Shown one piece after another: positions 34,027-46,215 of a stretch of 64,000 bases of DNA. The translations under genes and the position numbers were made by a program. Position 1 is the first letter of the stretch, and each line of letters opens with the position of its first letter. This DNA comes from Saturnia japonica (taxonomy: Eukaryota > Arthropoda > Insecta > Lepidoptera > Saturniidae): NCBI GenBank assembly GCA_033032175.1, contig CM065325.1:15466930-15530929 (forward strand), written 5' to 3'. The notes beneath the pieces were generated by a model, which saw only the letters and a program-made list of their open reading frames with translations, ran no database searches and was not told the origin of the DNA.

Positions 34027-34689
34027 GAATATAATAAATACGTAGCTGTATTCATACTTAAAATGATGCTACGAGAAAATCAAAGAGAGGTAATGCACAG
34101 AATTTTTTTTTTTTAAGATTTAGCTCTACTTGAAACAGTTTGACTGGTGGAATATACCTCCACCCTGCAGATGATTGTAGACAAATATCCTTATATTGTA
34201 TTTCTACTCTGAATAGGGTATCTAGGGCTCATGGGGTAGGAGGGGTTCAAGGTGAAGTATTATAGTATTACAAGTGTCTACAGGTTAGTCGCTTACCATT
34301 GGCGGTTAGCAAAAAAACATTTTCGTGATAACGCAAAACACTTTTCCCCACGACAGTACCTACGCTCGTCACATAGAACAACAGTGTTTTCATATAGTTA
34401 TTTACTCCCGTTTATTATCCGTAACGTACTCTCTCGCTGAAGGTCAGCACGTAACGCGTAAACTCTTTTATTTGCCACAACACGACGTCGGGTTTGGGAG
34501 GATTAGTGGTCTGTAAGTGCCTTGTTCAAGGAACGTAACGACCGTAAGTCTCGAGAGGTTCCCTGTTTTTCTCCTTTACGACTATGGGAATTTGGGGTGC
34601 TTTAGTGTACTTTAACATATTTTTTTATATCTAGTTATCAGGTTACGATGATGAGATGGATAAGATGAAAAATGACAAAATATACCAAA
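34027..34689. other. Unannotated stretch
   Basis: Overlapping short frames at 34,252-34,516 carry no motif. No RNA gene or repeat recognised. Confidence 0.35.
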
Positions 34690-34905
34690 TAACAATAACA
34701 AATAACACCATGAAGAGGTGGTAGAGTAGTTTCTAATGCCCGCATTACTAGTTACAACACACAAATAAAAAAATCTGTCGCCAAGCAACTGTGTGTTTCC
34801 GTGGCTGCATTTGCCCACTAGATTTAGATAGTAGGTCAGGGCCACATCGTCACCTAATATCAGGTGAGATTGTAGCCATAACGTGAAAAACCTATAAACG
34901 ATAAA
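34690..34905 (+). mobile_element. SINE family S, copy 3 (5' truncated)
   Basis: CCATGAAGAGGTGG, GTTACAACACACAAATAAAA, CGCCAAGCAACTGTGTG, GGCTGCATTTGCCCACTAG, GGCCACATCGTCACCTAATA, TCAGGTGAGATTGTAGCCAT and ACCTATAAACGATAAA occur in family order. An open frame on the minus strand (34,612-34,914) is only a shadow of this repeat. Confidence 0.65.
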
Positions 34906-36099
34906 AGTTTTCATTCATAGCCAGAGTAGTTTTATAAAAAAATCAAGGTAAGAACCTTCTAAAATAATTCTTATCTATAAATACTTATCTATGTTATTCT
35001 CTTTCATTTAAAACATAAATAATTGAAACAGTCCAATCAGGATTCAGGGGGACAAGCTCACTTTAATTAAATAGAATACTCACAGAAATTAGACTCCGAT
35101 AACTTTTTTGAAAGTGATACCGTTTTCTGCATTGCTGTCCACTCGTAAATGAAAAAGAGTGTAGAAAGTTGGACACGGGTGGCTAATCTCATAGGAAAAG
35201 CGATAATAGAGGACATAACTTAACCGCTATATATTGCGAACGAGTAAAATACTAATTGCTTCGCTTTTAATCAAAAACAAACACCATCGCATTTTTTATT
35301 TACTGCTTTCTCGGTAGACCTCACGTGCAGGTATGTTTCTCGTATTTAAAATATTGAAATTCCAATAAGCAAGAAATCTTATATTTATATGAGAAATACT
35401 CGTAACATGAAAAGAAATACTTTATATAATACGCCTTTGATCCTCGATAGATTAATCCTTTGAAACGAATCCACGATTTTTCGCATTAAGTCAATTTCCT
35501 GAAGACGGACGTATATCTTTATTTTTCATTAAATTGAAGATTTTCGAGTTTTGAGATAATTGGGTATCTCGGTAAATTGAAGTATGAAAATATTGTCAAT
35601 ATACATTATTTATGTGTTAATGGCGAAATAAATAAGTTTACTAATTCGCCAAAAGATTAATTCGAAGTTGTAGAGTTGTTGAGTTTTCTGAAGATTAATA
35701 ATTAGAAATTTAGATGCCGTAACATTTTTGCGATGCTATGCAATACTCTCTTATGATATAAATGTAGAAATTCTATTCGAAAAATTAAGGTTGTACTTGG
35801 TATTTCAAAAGGTTAATGTTGCGTATCTGCCAGAGATGTACGAGGTAGTAAGAAGGTTCGCGAAGAAAAAATCCACTAATAAGATTGCTTCATTTTCCTA
35901 GTCTCGTTTAGCCTAGCCGAGATAGTTGTTTGTACATACAAAAAAAGAGAGGTGCGAGCTAGGAATGTGCGTGAGTGTTGCAAGCGATAAATGCGTGTAA
36001 AACAGAGTGGAGAGCTAGAACTAGAATTGGACTTTTACGCATTATTATATGTGAGTGTACATGTGTATATATACCTTCACTATGCATCCTCGTACCACA
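34906..36099. other. Unannotated AT-rich stretch
   Basis: No exon recognised. TCACGTGCAG directly followed by GTATGT at 35,330/35,331 is a weak acceptor-donor juxtaposition. Confidence 0.35.
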
Positions 36100-36430
36100 C
36101 AAGGCAATGATAGCTCAGTTGTATCATGCAAAAACATCGCGTCGATCGACATGACTTCGAAAAACTGTAACGATCCTGACCTTTCGATGAAAAAAAATTG
36201 TGATGAAACCATGGCATGTTGGTATTGTTTTTTCTAATTCCCGGCTGATTATCAACCACCCTCAAATTAAAAATCTGTCTCCAAGCACCTATAGTTGTGT
36301 TCCGGCAGCTGCACTTGTGAGTCAATCTTTCACTAGGCTTGGCGTGTTACTATCTTGGGCCACATCGTCACTTAAATTTAGACGAGTTAGTGGCCACAGC
36401 GCTACTAAACCTATAACGATAAAAAAAGCT
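36100..36430 (+). mobile_element. SINE family S, copy 4 (near full length)
   Basis: Box A-like ATGATAGCTCAGTTGTATC at about 36,107 and a degenerate box B (ATGACTTCGAAAAACTG) at about 36,150. Body: GATGAAACCATGGCATG, CCACCCTCAAATTAAAAATC, TGTTCCGGCAGCTGCACTTG, CACTAGGCTTGGCGTGTTAC, GGCCACATCGTCACTTAAAT, and the 3' end CCTATAACGATAAAAAAAG. Open frames on both strands over it (36,055-36,550) are incidental. Confidence 0.75.
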
Positions 36431-37020
36431 CCTCGCACAGCTTTACTTCAATTCATCACACCGTTTCAGTGTCACTACACATCCTCGTACCGCCTAGCTA
36501 CTTCGCACATTTCTGGTGGGTACGCAGCCTTATTGATTAAAGAAGACTAAAAAAGGAATATACAAACGCCTTGATAAGCAAACTAGATTATCAGAATAAG
36601 TATTAGAAGTCTGTGAATATCTTGAACCAAACTACAAAAGATTACAAACACAAATGCTAATGAAATCAATTCATAATTAATAGTTTCTAAAATTACTGTA
36701 GATACTAAAATAATACATGTGTATATGTATACATAATAGCTATCAACATTCATGATGAAATTATAATTAAGCCCGCTAATAGTCTCGTAGCAATTAGCTT
36801 ACGAGATATTTGCGTTTCAAAGCATAGAATATTATGGGCAAATAGATTGGTCCGTACTCCACTATATGAGAATTTGGCACATAGAACAGAAGAAAGCGTA
36901 GAATATGAAATTAAACTCTCACTATAACAATTATAAAGACTTCATACATCCATCGTACATATTCTGTAAAGATATCTGCATTTTTGCTTAACTGCTTTTC
37001 ATTTTTCAAATCACTAGTCC
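36431..37020. other. AT-rich stretch, nothing recognised
   Basis: No gene, RNA gene or matching repeat seen. Confidence 0.35.
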
Positions 37021-37239
37021 CTATTTGAGAATACAACGCAGCACTTCTCCATAAATCGTCATCATTACAGCCAACAAACGTCCACTACAGGACATAAGCC
37101 TCCCCGAAATAATTTCCAAAGTTCTCTCAACCTTCACCAAATCGTCGGTCCACCTTATGGGGGGCTTGCCCACGCTTCGTCTTACAGTACGTAGTGGCTC
37201 CATATCTATCCATTCTACAAGCAATATATCAACACCCAC
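37021..37239 (-). pseudogene. C-terminal fragment of a second type of LINE polyprotein
   Basis: The minus strand reads RRSVGKPPIRWTDDLVKV, the conserved basic segment found near the C-terminus of many insect non-LTR retrotransposon proteins (usual form GRRSVGRPPTRWTDDLVKVAG). Downstream the expected reading is lost through frame changes. The tail GACGTTTGTTGGCTGTAATG with its GTCCTGTAGTGGACG neighbour (minus sense, about 37,057-37,105) is the usual 3' end of such elements. It differs from the 26.9-kb fragment and is 5' truncated. Confidence 0.72.
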
Positions 37240-37779
37240 TGTTACTGAAATACAGCAATTTTATAGCTATGTCAGTAACTTATGTTTTTATGCGGATCTG
37301 CTCATTTTAGATTTGATCACGCAAAGAGTCTCTCAGCGTAGCCATTTCCATTGCTCTTTGAGTGACATTGAGCTCTATGAGGCTGAAGGTTGGCAAACAC
37401 GTTTCCGTTCCTTTCTTAACTTTTCTTTTTGTATGTAGTTTATTTTACAATATTATCAACCAAATTTAAATAAAATAGTTGACTCTACATTTCTTTTTAG
37501 TTTTTTACATTAATTGCAAGTAAGTAAGTTATATTAAGATTCGAAACTACATGAACTTCGCTAGCGCTTATAAAGTTGTACCATAAATTTATGAACCGCT
37601 AATCAACGCAGATATTAAATGCACGAATAATCCCTCTTTGCATATCTGATGCAGTTTCACCCAAAACTACTAATGTCACCGTGCATCATCACTACGTTGG
37701 AATCAAAGTAAACTGTGATATTTAACATTTTAACGTGATTTTAGTTAATTAATTAGTTAACAATAGTCACCGCATAAAG
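37240..37779. other. AT-rich stretch, nothing recognised
   Basis: No gene or matching repeat seen. A 93-codon frame at 37,157-37,438 overlaps the LINE fragment in antisense and has no motif. Confidence 0.35.
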
Positions 37780-38160
37780 ACTAGCTGTGTCCTAGTGTTT
37801 CGCCCGCCAACTCATCCATGTAGCCTATCGTTGTTTTCACTTCCCGTATTTACCAGATTACTTGATGCTTTGCTACTTAGAAACTCGTAGCGTGAAGTTG
37901 CATAGCCTATAACCTTTCTCAATAATTTGACTATAAAATGTACCAGTTTCACAGTAAAACGTAAAAATAAACTCTTTACGTTTGTAATACACTAGCTGTG
38001 TCCACGGTTTCACCCATGTTAAGCTACCTAAAAAAAAAAAAAAAATGTCCCGTACTGGCCTGCAGGATCGATACTGGTTCGTTCTTAACAACATAGTTTA
38101 AAGTTATACAGCCTCATCTTTCTCGATAAATAAGCTATAAAATGCAAAATGAATTATTCA
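37780..38160 (+). repeat. Family E repeat, two copies in tandem
   Basis: Unit 1 starts ACTAGCTGTGTCCTAGTGTT (37,780) and unit 2 ACTAGCTGTGTCCACGGTTT (37,991). Both continue to a block with AGCCTATAACCTTTCTCAAT / AGCCTCATCTTTCTCGATAA and then CTATAAAATG. The ACTAGCTGTG start is shared with family A. Unit 2 has an A run at about 38,030. Confidence 0.6.
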
Positions 38161-38326
38161 AATCTGATTAGTTGGTGGTGGAAACTATTTCCATAGATTG
38201 ATGTGTTGAATTAAACAAAATACTTCTTGAAATGTATGTTATAAAAAAGTAACATTTTTTTTTTTTGTATATCATAATAGGTGGTATATGTCAGTATAAA
38301 ACTATAAACTGTACAGTAATGTATTA

Positions 38327-38909
38327 GATCCTCAAATGAAATTGGCGTTTTATTTAACTAGCCAGTTTGATCTCAAATATCTGACGTTTGGTTAGGAATT
38401 CCAAATTCAAATTTATTTCAAATTTAGGCTTGTATATTTGTTTTTCGTATTTAGTGATTCATTTGTTTTCGCACCGTTTGATTTTTCTTTGACATCGTTC
38501 TACTCACTGGTGAGTGTTTGGTGGCCAAACGATAACGGCAGATCTGTATTTTCAACACTTGGGAAATATGATGGAAAAGCTAGCCTTTAAATAACCGAGA
38601 CAGGTCAATGTCTCTAGCCAACTGCTGCTTCAGGATAACGCTAGACCTCATACTTCACGACAGGCGGTCGCTAAAGAATTTCGACAATTTCATGCAAAGG
38701 AAAAAACCAATTCCGATGAGGCTGTCCAAACCGCCTTCAAATATTTTATTGACTCTCGCTCCCACAATTTTTTCAGCAATGGAATCAATAAACTATAAAA
38801 TGGCGAAAATACATACATAATAATGGTACATACTTCGATTGATTAAATGTATAATTTTTTTGTTTTACTTTGTCCATATAAAACGCTAATTTCATATGTA
38901 AGGACCTCC
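38327..38909 (+). mobile_element. Internally deleted mariner, about 580 bp
   Basis: The left end (ATCCTCAAATGAAATTGGCG) and right end (CGCTAATTTCATATGTAAGG) are inverted repeats of each other and match the 60.8-kb element. The body aligns with that element in three blocks: the 5' untranslated part to GTTTTCGCACCGTTTGATTT, then GTGAGTGTTTGGTGGCC through GCTTCAGGATAACGCTAGAC, then ACCAATTCCGATGAGGCTGT to the 3' end. The two missing segments remove the DNA-binding domain and the third catalytic block. The HDNARPH-type motif reads QDNARPHT. It is non-coding now; elements of this kind can give rise to short non-autonomous families. Confidence 0.88.
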
Positions 38910-39584
38910 TAATATAAACGATTAATGCAAGTTCTGATTTTCAAGACTATGATCGTCGTCAAATTGGCCTAGCTGTGTGACGACCAGATTTATACGCACT
39001 GTGGTCGATACTTTGAGCCGTGCTCATTTACGATTTTTTTATATAAAATTTTAAATTCAATTTTATAAAATTGAATGTACTGATTAACTTATGATAATAA
39101 AATATTTATTTTCGCAACTTACAAACAAAAACTTACTTTTTAACCTTCGACACAAAAAGAGGTCTGTGTATCCTATTTATCTGTGTGTTGTGTATATGTG
39201 TCTCTGGTATCATAGTTTACAAACTGCTTAACCGATTTTGATCTAGATTTCTTTTGTTTCAAATGTTATCTACTTGATCAAGAGTGTTAGCTGTAAATGA
39301 CAAAAATATATTCAAGCCCTTTGATTATCAGCTCTTTTATAGTTGATAAATAGATGCGAGCATCTTCCATAGGTCTGACTGAGTCGTGATTTGTTATTCT
39401 GTTACTTCAATGATATTAGAAAAACGACCTGATGCTGTAGCGTCATCTGGTAGCCTTAGGATACCTAACTCCTCACCAAGTTCAGCAGAAATATCGTATT
39501 TGGGCACATCGGAATGGTCTTAATGAATAGGTTACTTGTGTCTGAGGTTTATTAAATTTTACATTTACTTCGCTATTTATTAAA
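38910..39584. other. AT-rich stretch, little recognised
   Basis: 39,150-39,330 has the ACCGATTTTGAT-type end of a generic repeat. 39,360-39,530 is more GC-balanced but shows no protein motif. Confidence 0.35.
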
Positions 39585-40044
39585 TACTTGCTCCGCCCGT
39601 GGCTTCGCTCACGTGGACCACAGAATGTCCGCGAGAATCTTGCTCGCCCGCTCCCGGCTATTTTAAAGAAAAAAATGCTTATTGTGGGTGTTCCTTAGAA
39701 GATAGATGTATACTTTCTCTGACTTTTTTGTAGGTCTTTTTAATTCCTACAACCATTTAGTACATTAGTTTCTATATCTCTTATGGTTTACTCAGCGTAA
39801 ACCATATAAGCGTCCGAATTGATTCACCATGACCAGTTTTGTTTATTTGTGCAGAACCATAATTATTTTTCTAAAATAAAAGTAGCCTAAGTTACTACCT
39901 ATAACATCAGCTATCTATCAGTGAAAGTCTCGTGAAAATCGGTCCAACCGTTTCGGAGATTATCCGGAACAAACAGACAAAAATAAAAATATATATATGT
40001 TCTGACATTACAAACAGACACTTCAATTTTATTAATTGTATAGA
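39585..40044 (+). repeat. Family A interspersed repeat, copy 2
   Basis: CCCGTGGCTTCGCTCACGTG, GACCACAGAATGTCCGCG, ATTGTGGGTGTTCCTTAGAA, CAGTTTTGTTTATTTGTGCA, CGGTCCAACCGTTTCGGAGA, and CACTTCAATTTTATTAATTG then TATAGAT. It is the cleanest plus-strand copy and lacks the insertion seen at 5.5 kb. Confidence 0.85.
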
Positions 40045-41549
40045 TAATTGTATTACCATTCTATTTAATAATACAATATATACCGAAGTTGGTTTTTAAA
40101 CTTCAGTGATACTATATTATATAGGTTCGAATCGATTTGAATATTTTACTGATATTGTATTTTCATACTTTATTCATGTAAGAATTGAAACTTTACAACA
40201 AAGTTACACGACAAGGAAACTTGTGAAGTACTCGCCCGCCGCCGCAACAAATGTGAATATATTTCATTACTTACTGTGTGCATAATGGGACGGTTTTAGG
40301 GTTAAATGGGTAACAATTTCCCTAACCCACCCCCCAGCCAGCCTAAATCAAATGTAATTAAAAATGAAAAGGGTATCAAATACATCTCAAACTACAAACA
40401 AGATCCAAGTACACGCGGTAAACTTTTCTGAATAATACTAGTAAACGAAAAAAATTAGGTCCTACTTACACGGACGCTGTTATAACCCAGCGTTAATAAA
40501 TGACGTAACATTAAACAAAACAATATGCTTATTTTGTGTACGCGCTTAAGAAGTAAGTTACACTTCTAATCATATCATTAATATGTAAATGTGTGTTTAT
40601 TTTCATGTTACTTATTTTATTAAATTAAAATAAGCTCCGATTATATAATAGGTACAACGTAAAATGATTTTTACAAAAATTAAAAAAAATATTATGTCAG
40701 AAAAATGGATTTACATTATTATCATTGTTTGCTACTTAATTTACGTAGCATTATCGTCATAATATGTTGCGCGCTCAACTCTAAATTTTACCCTCTAGTT
40801 AAGTTTCGAGAGCGCTTCCGAAGGTATTTAAAAATTAAATACAAGACTGATTCTTAAAAAACTTTCCTATAGAATGAATTTTCAATGGTACATAGCTTTT
40901 ATATATAACCTCTTATGTTATAAACACCAGGTCGTTGTTTACAAAGACATCTCGCAATCCGTCTAGTCTAACGACCAGAAGCTCATCGCCAATTCGTAGA
41001 TATAACAAAATGAGTATATGCAACGTTAACATGTTTAACTTATGTATTGATTAACATGACGTAATAAGAGAGAGTACAGACTGTATAACTCCCTCCTAAA
41101 CGTTCTAAAAGAAGTAGGCATAACTTAAACAACCATACCTTACCCCAAACCTAAATCCGGCACTGGTTTTCAAAACTCGTGGCCCGCACATTATGTTGTA
41201 TATAAATTCTTGGTTTGAGGTTTTCTTAGGAAGTTCGTTCGTGAGGCGTCGTACATGCTTGTTTCGTATGTTAACAAGAAATTTGTTGCCGGCAACTTTT
41301 AGTGCTGTACCTTTGTTTAGGGTTTTGGAGTAAACAATCTTATTTTATGACACTATTATGAAGAATTTAAAAGTTCGACATTTAGCCAGCAGTATATTTG
41401 GAACACAGCATATTTTTAATGGGTATTTTTATTTATCGGATGATAAATATAATACTCGCGCTTCTCTGGGCGATAAAGTGGTAATAAAAATATCTTATGT
41501 CTTATTTCAAGAAAAAATCGATTTCTATGCCAATTTTCTGCAAATTATA
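40045..41549. other. Unannotated stretch with a GC-balanced island at about 40,220-40,350
   Basis: No exon recognised. The island (CTCGCCCGCCGCCGCAAC and a C-rich ACCCACCCCCCAGCCAGCC) matches no repeat in the window. TATATAAAT at about 41,200 has no clear initiator after it. Confidence 0.35.
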
Positions 41550-41889
41550 TGTCTTTTAATGCCTATAATTATGTAGTACATGAATTTGGTATATCACTTA
41601 TAGTTTACTCAGAGTAAACCATTTAAGCCCCCGCAATGATTCACCATGGCCAGGTTTTTTTGCGTGGAACTCCAATTCTTTTTCTAAAATTAAAGTGGCC
41701 TAAGTTACTCCTTATAACATCCGCTATCTGCCAGTGAAAATTCCGTCAATATCGGTCCAACCATTTCCGAGATTATCCGGGACAAAAATTTCAAAAATGG
41801 GTTTTTTGTTTTATGTTTCGATACTTTTATAAACATTTAGTAAAAAGCTGTTATTTTGAAATAACAAACAGACACTTCAGTTTTATTGT
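41550..41889 (+). repeat. Family A interspersed repeat, copy 3 (5' truncated)
   Basis: Starts within the family at about TTTTAATGCCTATAATTATG, then TAGTTTACTCAGAGTAAACC, CAATATCGGTCCAACCATTT and AACAGACACTTCAGTTTTAT. The first third is absent. Confidence 0.78.
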
Positions 41890-42104
41890 AATAAAACATA
41901 TCATAGTCTGTAGCAGTTTTGGAAACCTAAGAAACATTTTAAACAAGTTACACCAAAATCCTTTAAATAAATTTTAATCTAAATCAGTTGATAAAACAAC
42001 AGTACAAATCCAAAAATTATTATTTTCTCAATTGAATATTACAAAGTCGTGAAATATACTGAATGTTAAAATATGTCTAGAATGTAACGTATTGTGGATA
42101 GTTT
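41890..42104. other. AT-rich spacer
   Basis: Nothing recognised. Confidence 0.4.
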
Positions 42105-42260
42105 CAAAATATATCAAAATCAAAATATCTTTTATTCAATTTAAGCCCCAAGAAGGCACTTATGAATGTCAAAACACTACCACCGGTTCGGAAAACATCC
42201 CAGCTATCGTGAAGAACCGGCAAGAAACTCGATCGGGTATCGGTTATCAACATCTTATTG
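42105..42260 (+). repeat. GGTTCGG...CGGCAAGAAACTCG repeat, longer copy
   Basis: TTTTATTCAATTTAAGCCCC, AAGAAGGCACTTATGAATGT, ACTACCACCGGTTCGGAAAA, AAGAACCGGCAAGAAACTCG. I know this block as a frequent lepidopteran interspersed repeat, probably the end of a LINE or SINE. The 60-codon frame across it is not a gene. Confidence 0.72.
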
Positions 42261-43256
42261 TCTTTTTTTTTTAATTTATATCGGTAGCGGGACTGTATAA
42301 ATAAAATAAAAAAGTAAATATACGTCATAATGCATATAGTTATCGTAAAAAGCGAACGTTATGTATAATTGTGTTACGAATTACTAAGCATTAATATTAT
42401 TACAGCGGTCAGTAGTTTTTATATAATTTATAAGTGGGATTAACCCAACTTGTATTTTTTTTGTTTATGTACAAGGTAAGCAAGGACGAATATACATAGG
42501 CCGTTTCTGGAACACTGGATGCCTTAGCGTATCACTATAGGGTATACCATACATAATTGTGATCGCGATTCAATCGAACACCAATGTCAATTGTCCTACA
42601 TTCTGATTTAGTCGCATCGTCTAAGTTTACAAATTACCACATACATAGAATCCCTCTGATCTAATTTAATTTATACTAACATATAAAGACATTAAGTGAA
42701 TTTAACACGCTTCAAATTTAACGTAATGGCCGCCGTTATCCCGAGATAATCCAACGCGGGTAAGCATGCCACTTATTTCTCTTACGGCATATTGTGTGAG
42801 ATGCCTCGCATTATTGACCCGGAGCTGTCCGCATATCAAAATATATTATCTGCTTTAATTACTTTAATTCCTCACATTCCTCAGTGGAATGTCAACTCCT
42901 CAGGTCTTTTGGCATATTAGTGCCTAAATTACTTAATGTAATAATATGCAGAGATAGGCAGCGAGACGACACTTATGAACAGTGTTTGTTGTAGTTGAGT
43001 TATTTTACTGAGGTCTTAATTATTCCAGAGCTCAAGTGAGAATGTCCTCAAAGATGATTTTCTACCTTCTACTAGCCATAACGGTCCGCAAGCCTCAGGC
43101 GGCTTTTACAGCTTCTGAAGGCTCTCAGACGGGCCCTTAAGCCAGTCATTGCTTGCTTATAAACTACGTGCGATGACAATGCACGTATGTTTCTAAGTAA
43201 GAATAATAAGTCATTAATACAGATTCCATAATCACATAGACACGATTCTCCGAATT
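42261..43256. other. Unannotated stretch with a GC-balanced island at about 42,720-42,860
   Basis: ACAAG directly followed by GTAAGC at about 42,475 after a T-rich tract is a weak acceptor-donor juxtaposition. No exon or RNA gene recognised. Confidence 0.35.
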
Positions 43257-43771
43257 ATCTATACAATTAATAAAATTCAAGTGTCTGTTTGTAATGTTAA
43301 AATAAATTTTTTTTTGATAAATGCATATGAAAGTATAAACGATACCTATAACAAAAATCCCATTTTTTAAATTTTTGTCTGTCTGTTTGTTCTGGGTAAT
43401 CTCTGAAACGGTTGGACCGATTTTGACGGGACTTTCACTGATAGATAGCTGATGATATATGGAGTAACTTAGGCTACTTTAATTTTAGAAAAAGAATTTG
43501 TATTCCGCACAAATAAAAAAAACTGGTCATGGTGAATCAACTCGGGCGCTTAAATGGCTTATGCTGAGTAAACCATAAGAAAAATAGTAAATTCATGTAC
43601 TACATAATTATAGGCATTAAAAAGATCTACAAAAAAGTTCGGGAGAGTATATATCTATCTTCTAAGCAACACCCACAATTATCATTTTTGTGTTTAAAAT
43701 AGCCAGGAGCGAGAGCAAGATTCTCGCAGGATTCCGTAGTCCACATGAGTGAAGCCACGGGCACAGCTAGT
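43257..43771 (-). repeat. Family A interspersed repeat, copy 4
   Basis: Reverse complement of the 39.6-kb copy: begins ATCTATACAATTAATAAAAT, has TAATCTCTGAAACGGTTGGA, CTTATGCTGAGTAAACCATA and AAGCCACGGGCACAGCTAGT at its right end. It is close to full length. Confidence 0.85.
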
Positions 43772-45309
43772 ATTAAATATGATCATATTTAATATGACGT
43801 ATCTGTAGGGAAAGCCAGTCATTGTAACAGTAAAGTGTGTTCTTTTCAAATATTTGAACTTATCCCATCATGTCCCTTCCACTTCAGAACCATCCGGGCT
43901 GGTATACAAAGCAATAGCTACATGGTTCTCTCTATTTCAGCAATAACAATTATTTCCCAAATTCTTACTAATCCCCTTTCGGCCAGCGTGTTCATTCTCA
44001 CATACGCTATCGGATCCTTTAAACGAGGCGTGAAGTGTTATTTCTGCAGGATTGCATGATGGCGAAGTTGCCGACGGGATTTGTCACCAGCGGTCGACGT
44101 TATTTCTAGACTACACCGTATTTTCCATCAGGCACTCTCCAGTCGTTTTGCAGAGCTATTAAAAATAGACTATTGCTATAAGGTTTACCTATCGTATCTC
44201 AGTCATTGATACGTCGTCTGAGTACAAACTGGTATAGGTACAATATTAGGAGTAATAATTCGCGTAAGACGATAGGGTTGGCACACAACTTGGACGTAAA
44301 TTATTTTCTTTAAATATACAAAGGAAGCGATAAAAGTCTTTTGAAGTGCGACTACGTAAACACCACTCCAATCGTCGTTCTTGCACTGCTGACCACCAGT
44401 CTATATGTAAGATGTGGCTGGCAACACTTATTTTATACAAATGTATATTATCAATTCTAACTCTGTCCTCAGTGATGGCATCCTATTAGTGACTGATTTC
44501 AGGTAAGGAAGAGATTAAACTAATGTGATCAGATATAGATAAACACAGAAGGCAAAATTTCGTTATAAACGCGAAAGGATTTTTTTATTACGGAAATAAA
44601 ATAGATGGCGTAATTTGCATTATTAACAGCTCTTAAACAAGAGACGTTTAGTGCGGTATACTACTACATACATATCCTACTGTCGGGTTTACGTACGTAT
44701 CAAGCTAAACTAAGTTCGGACTCAAACAGTTTCCTGCTGAGACGGTATTTATTTGTCGGATTTATGTACTTATTTGATAGAAGGCTGTACTGTTGTAAGC
44801 GATCAAACAGAATAATAAATTATATTCGCCATAACTATACACTTAACTTGTTAAGTCATAAATATTCACTTGATAAATATGTTAGATAGATATTTTTAAA
44901 TTATTCTTACGGTTCAGTGTTCACTTAATGTTAACTTAGTAAATAAATAAAAATAGATTTTTTAAAACGCTTTTTTTTTTAGAAATTAACTCATAATGGA
45001 AAGCAAAAATACTTATAGAAGATTTAATAGAGGGTTTCCTACAAAATTAGTAATTTAGTTTTTGAATCATCAATCCGTAAGGGGGTGAATGTAAATGTAT
45101 TATTTAACATTCAAAATATATCTACATTTTTTGTTTTCAACTACTATCGGGTTGATTGAAGTGGAACTACCACTCCGAGTGGGGTGTTCTACGTCTAGGC
45201 ATAGGTACGTGGACTGTATTTTAAACTATTAGTGGTCTTGGCTTAGGCTTAGGCTATGTGATATTGTCACCAAGCGCTAACTTACTTTTGTCATCGATAC
45301 TGCTACCTT
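43772..45309. other. Unannotated stretch
   Basis: A GC-balanced block at 43,860-44,130 contains an open frame without motif; it may be an old repeat. TGATTTCAG directly followed by GTAAGG at 44,502/44,503 is noted among splice-like juxtapositions. Nothing else recognised. Confidence 0.35.
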
Positions 45310-45500
45310 TGTTTTTTTATATACAACCAAGGTGGTAAACAAGCGTACGGCCCGCCTGATGGTAAGCGGTTACCGTAGCCTATCGACCTTGAATTCCTCT
45401 TCCCCAAGGAGTTCTGGAAACCCTACTCCCCGTAGAAACACAACACAAGTTTATTTGGCTGAGATCTTCTGTATTTCTCCAGTCGGGTTGCCACACATTT
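45310..45500 (+). repeat. Family C SINE-like repeat, copy 3
   Basis: ACCAAGGTGGTAAACAAGCG, TACGGCCCGCCTGATGGTAA, GCGGTTACCGTAGCCTATCG, CCAAGGAGTTCTGGAAACCC, TATTTGGCTGAGATCTTCTG and CCAGTCGGGTTGCC. I recognise it as a very common lepidopteran repeat. It is the best-preserved copy in the window. The 69-codon frame across it is incidental. Confidence 0.8.
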
Positions 45501-46034
45501 TCCTCCGATCAAAAAACCCAAATATAGGCACGCCATCTTGATTCTGAAATTTCTGAAGTTTGTCATTGTCGATTTTAAACCATATATAGTAATTGAAACA
45601 TATTTTTGCTCATTCCAAGTCATTTATAAGTCCAACCAGTGATCTTTATCCGGGTAAGCACAAGGGCTCGAGAACCTCAACTTAAATTTTTCTTTGTTAT
45701 TTAATTAGTATTGGTATGGTATTTAATTGTAATTTAATTGTATTTAATATGTCTTGCTCGGCAGAAAATAGTTATTATTAAACTACCTGTTTACCACATT
45801 ATCTGTATATCTCCTTCATTTTATTTAATGACAACTGTGTGCATCGACGTTTCTGCCAGTGTCAAGTGAATGTAATATTTTTTTATAATTATTCTTGTAA
45901 CCTCTTTATACATAGCTCTAACAAGATGTCGGCTCCCTTGATAAATGTGTTCAGGCAGTTTTTAGGGTAACTTAAAATCCATGTTCCTATTTACATAATA
46001 CCTAAACTAAATCAAGTAAAATACAAAATAATTT
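45501..46034. other. AT-rich stretch, nothing recognised
   Basis: No gene or clear repeat seen. Confidence 0.35.
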
Positions 46035-46215
46035 TAACAAAAAAGAAAACCAATTTCAATGATTTTGAAGAGTTTCTTGGCGTGTCTTTGAAGTTGAAGC
46101 TCCAATGGCAATGAAATTAAAATGGGACCGGATCACACGTGGGGTATCACCTATCCAACAAAAAAGAACCATGCAAATCGGAACCGTGCAAGTCGATTAA
46201 AAATACTTTCAAAAT
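46035..46215 (+). repeat. Family D repeat, copy 3
   Basis: TTTCAATGATTTTGAAGAGT, CCAATGGCAATGAAATTAAA, GGGGTATCACCTATCCAACA and ATGCAAATCGGAACC in family order. The 3' tail is missing. Confidence 0.6.

Noticed and set aside
41195..41240. Polymerase II promoter at TATATAAAT
   Set aside because: No initiator at the right distance and no exon downstream; such TATA-like strings are common in AT-rich DNA.
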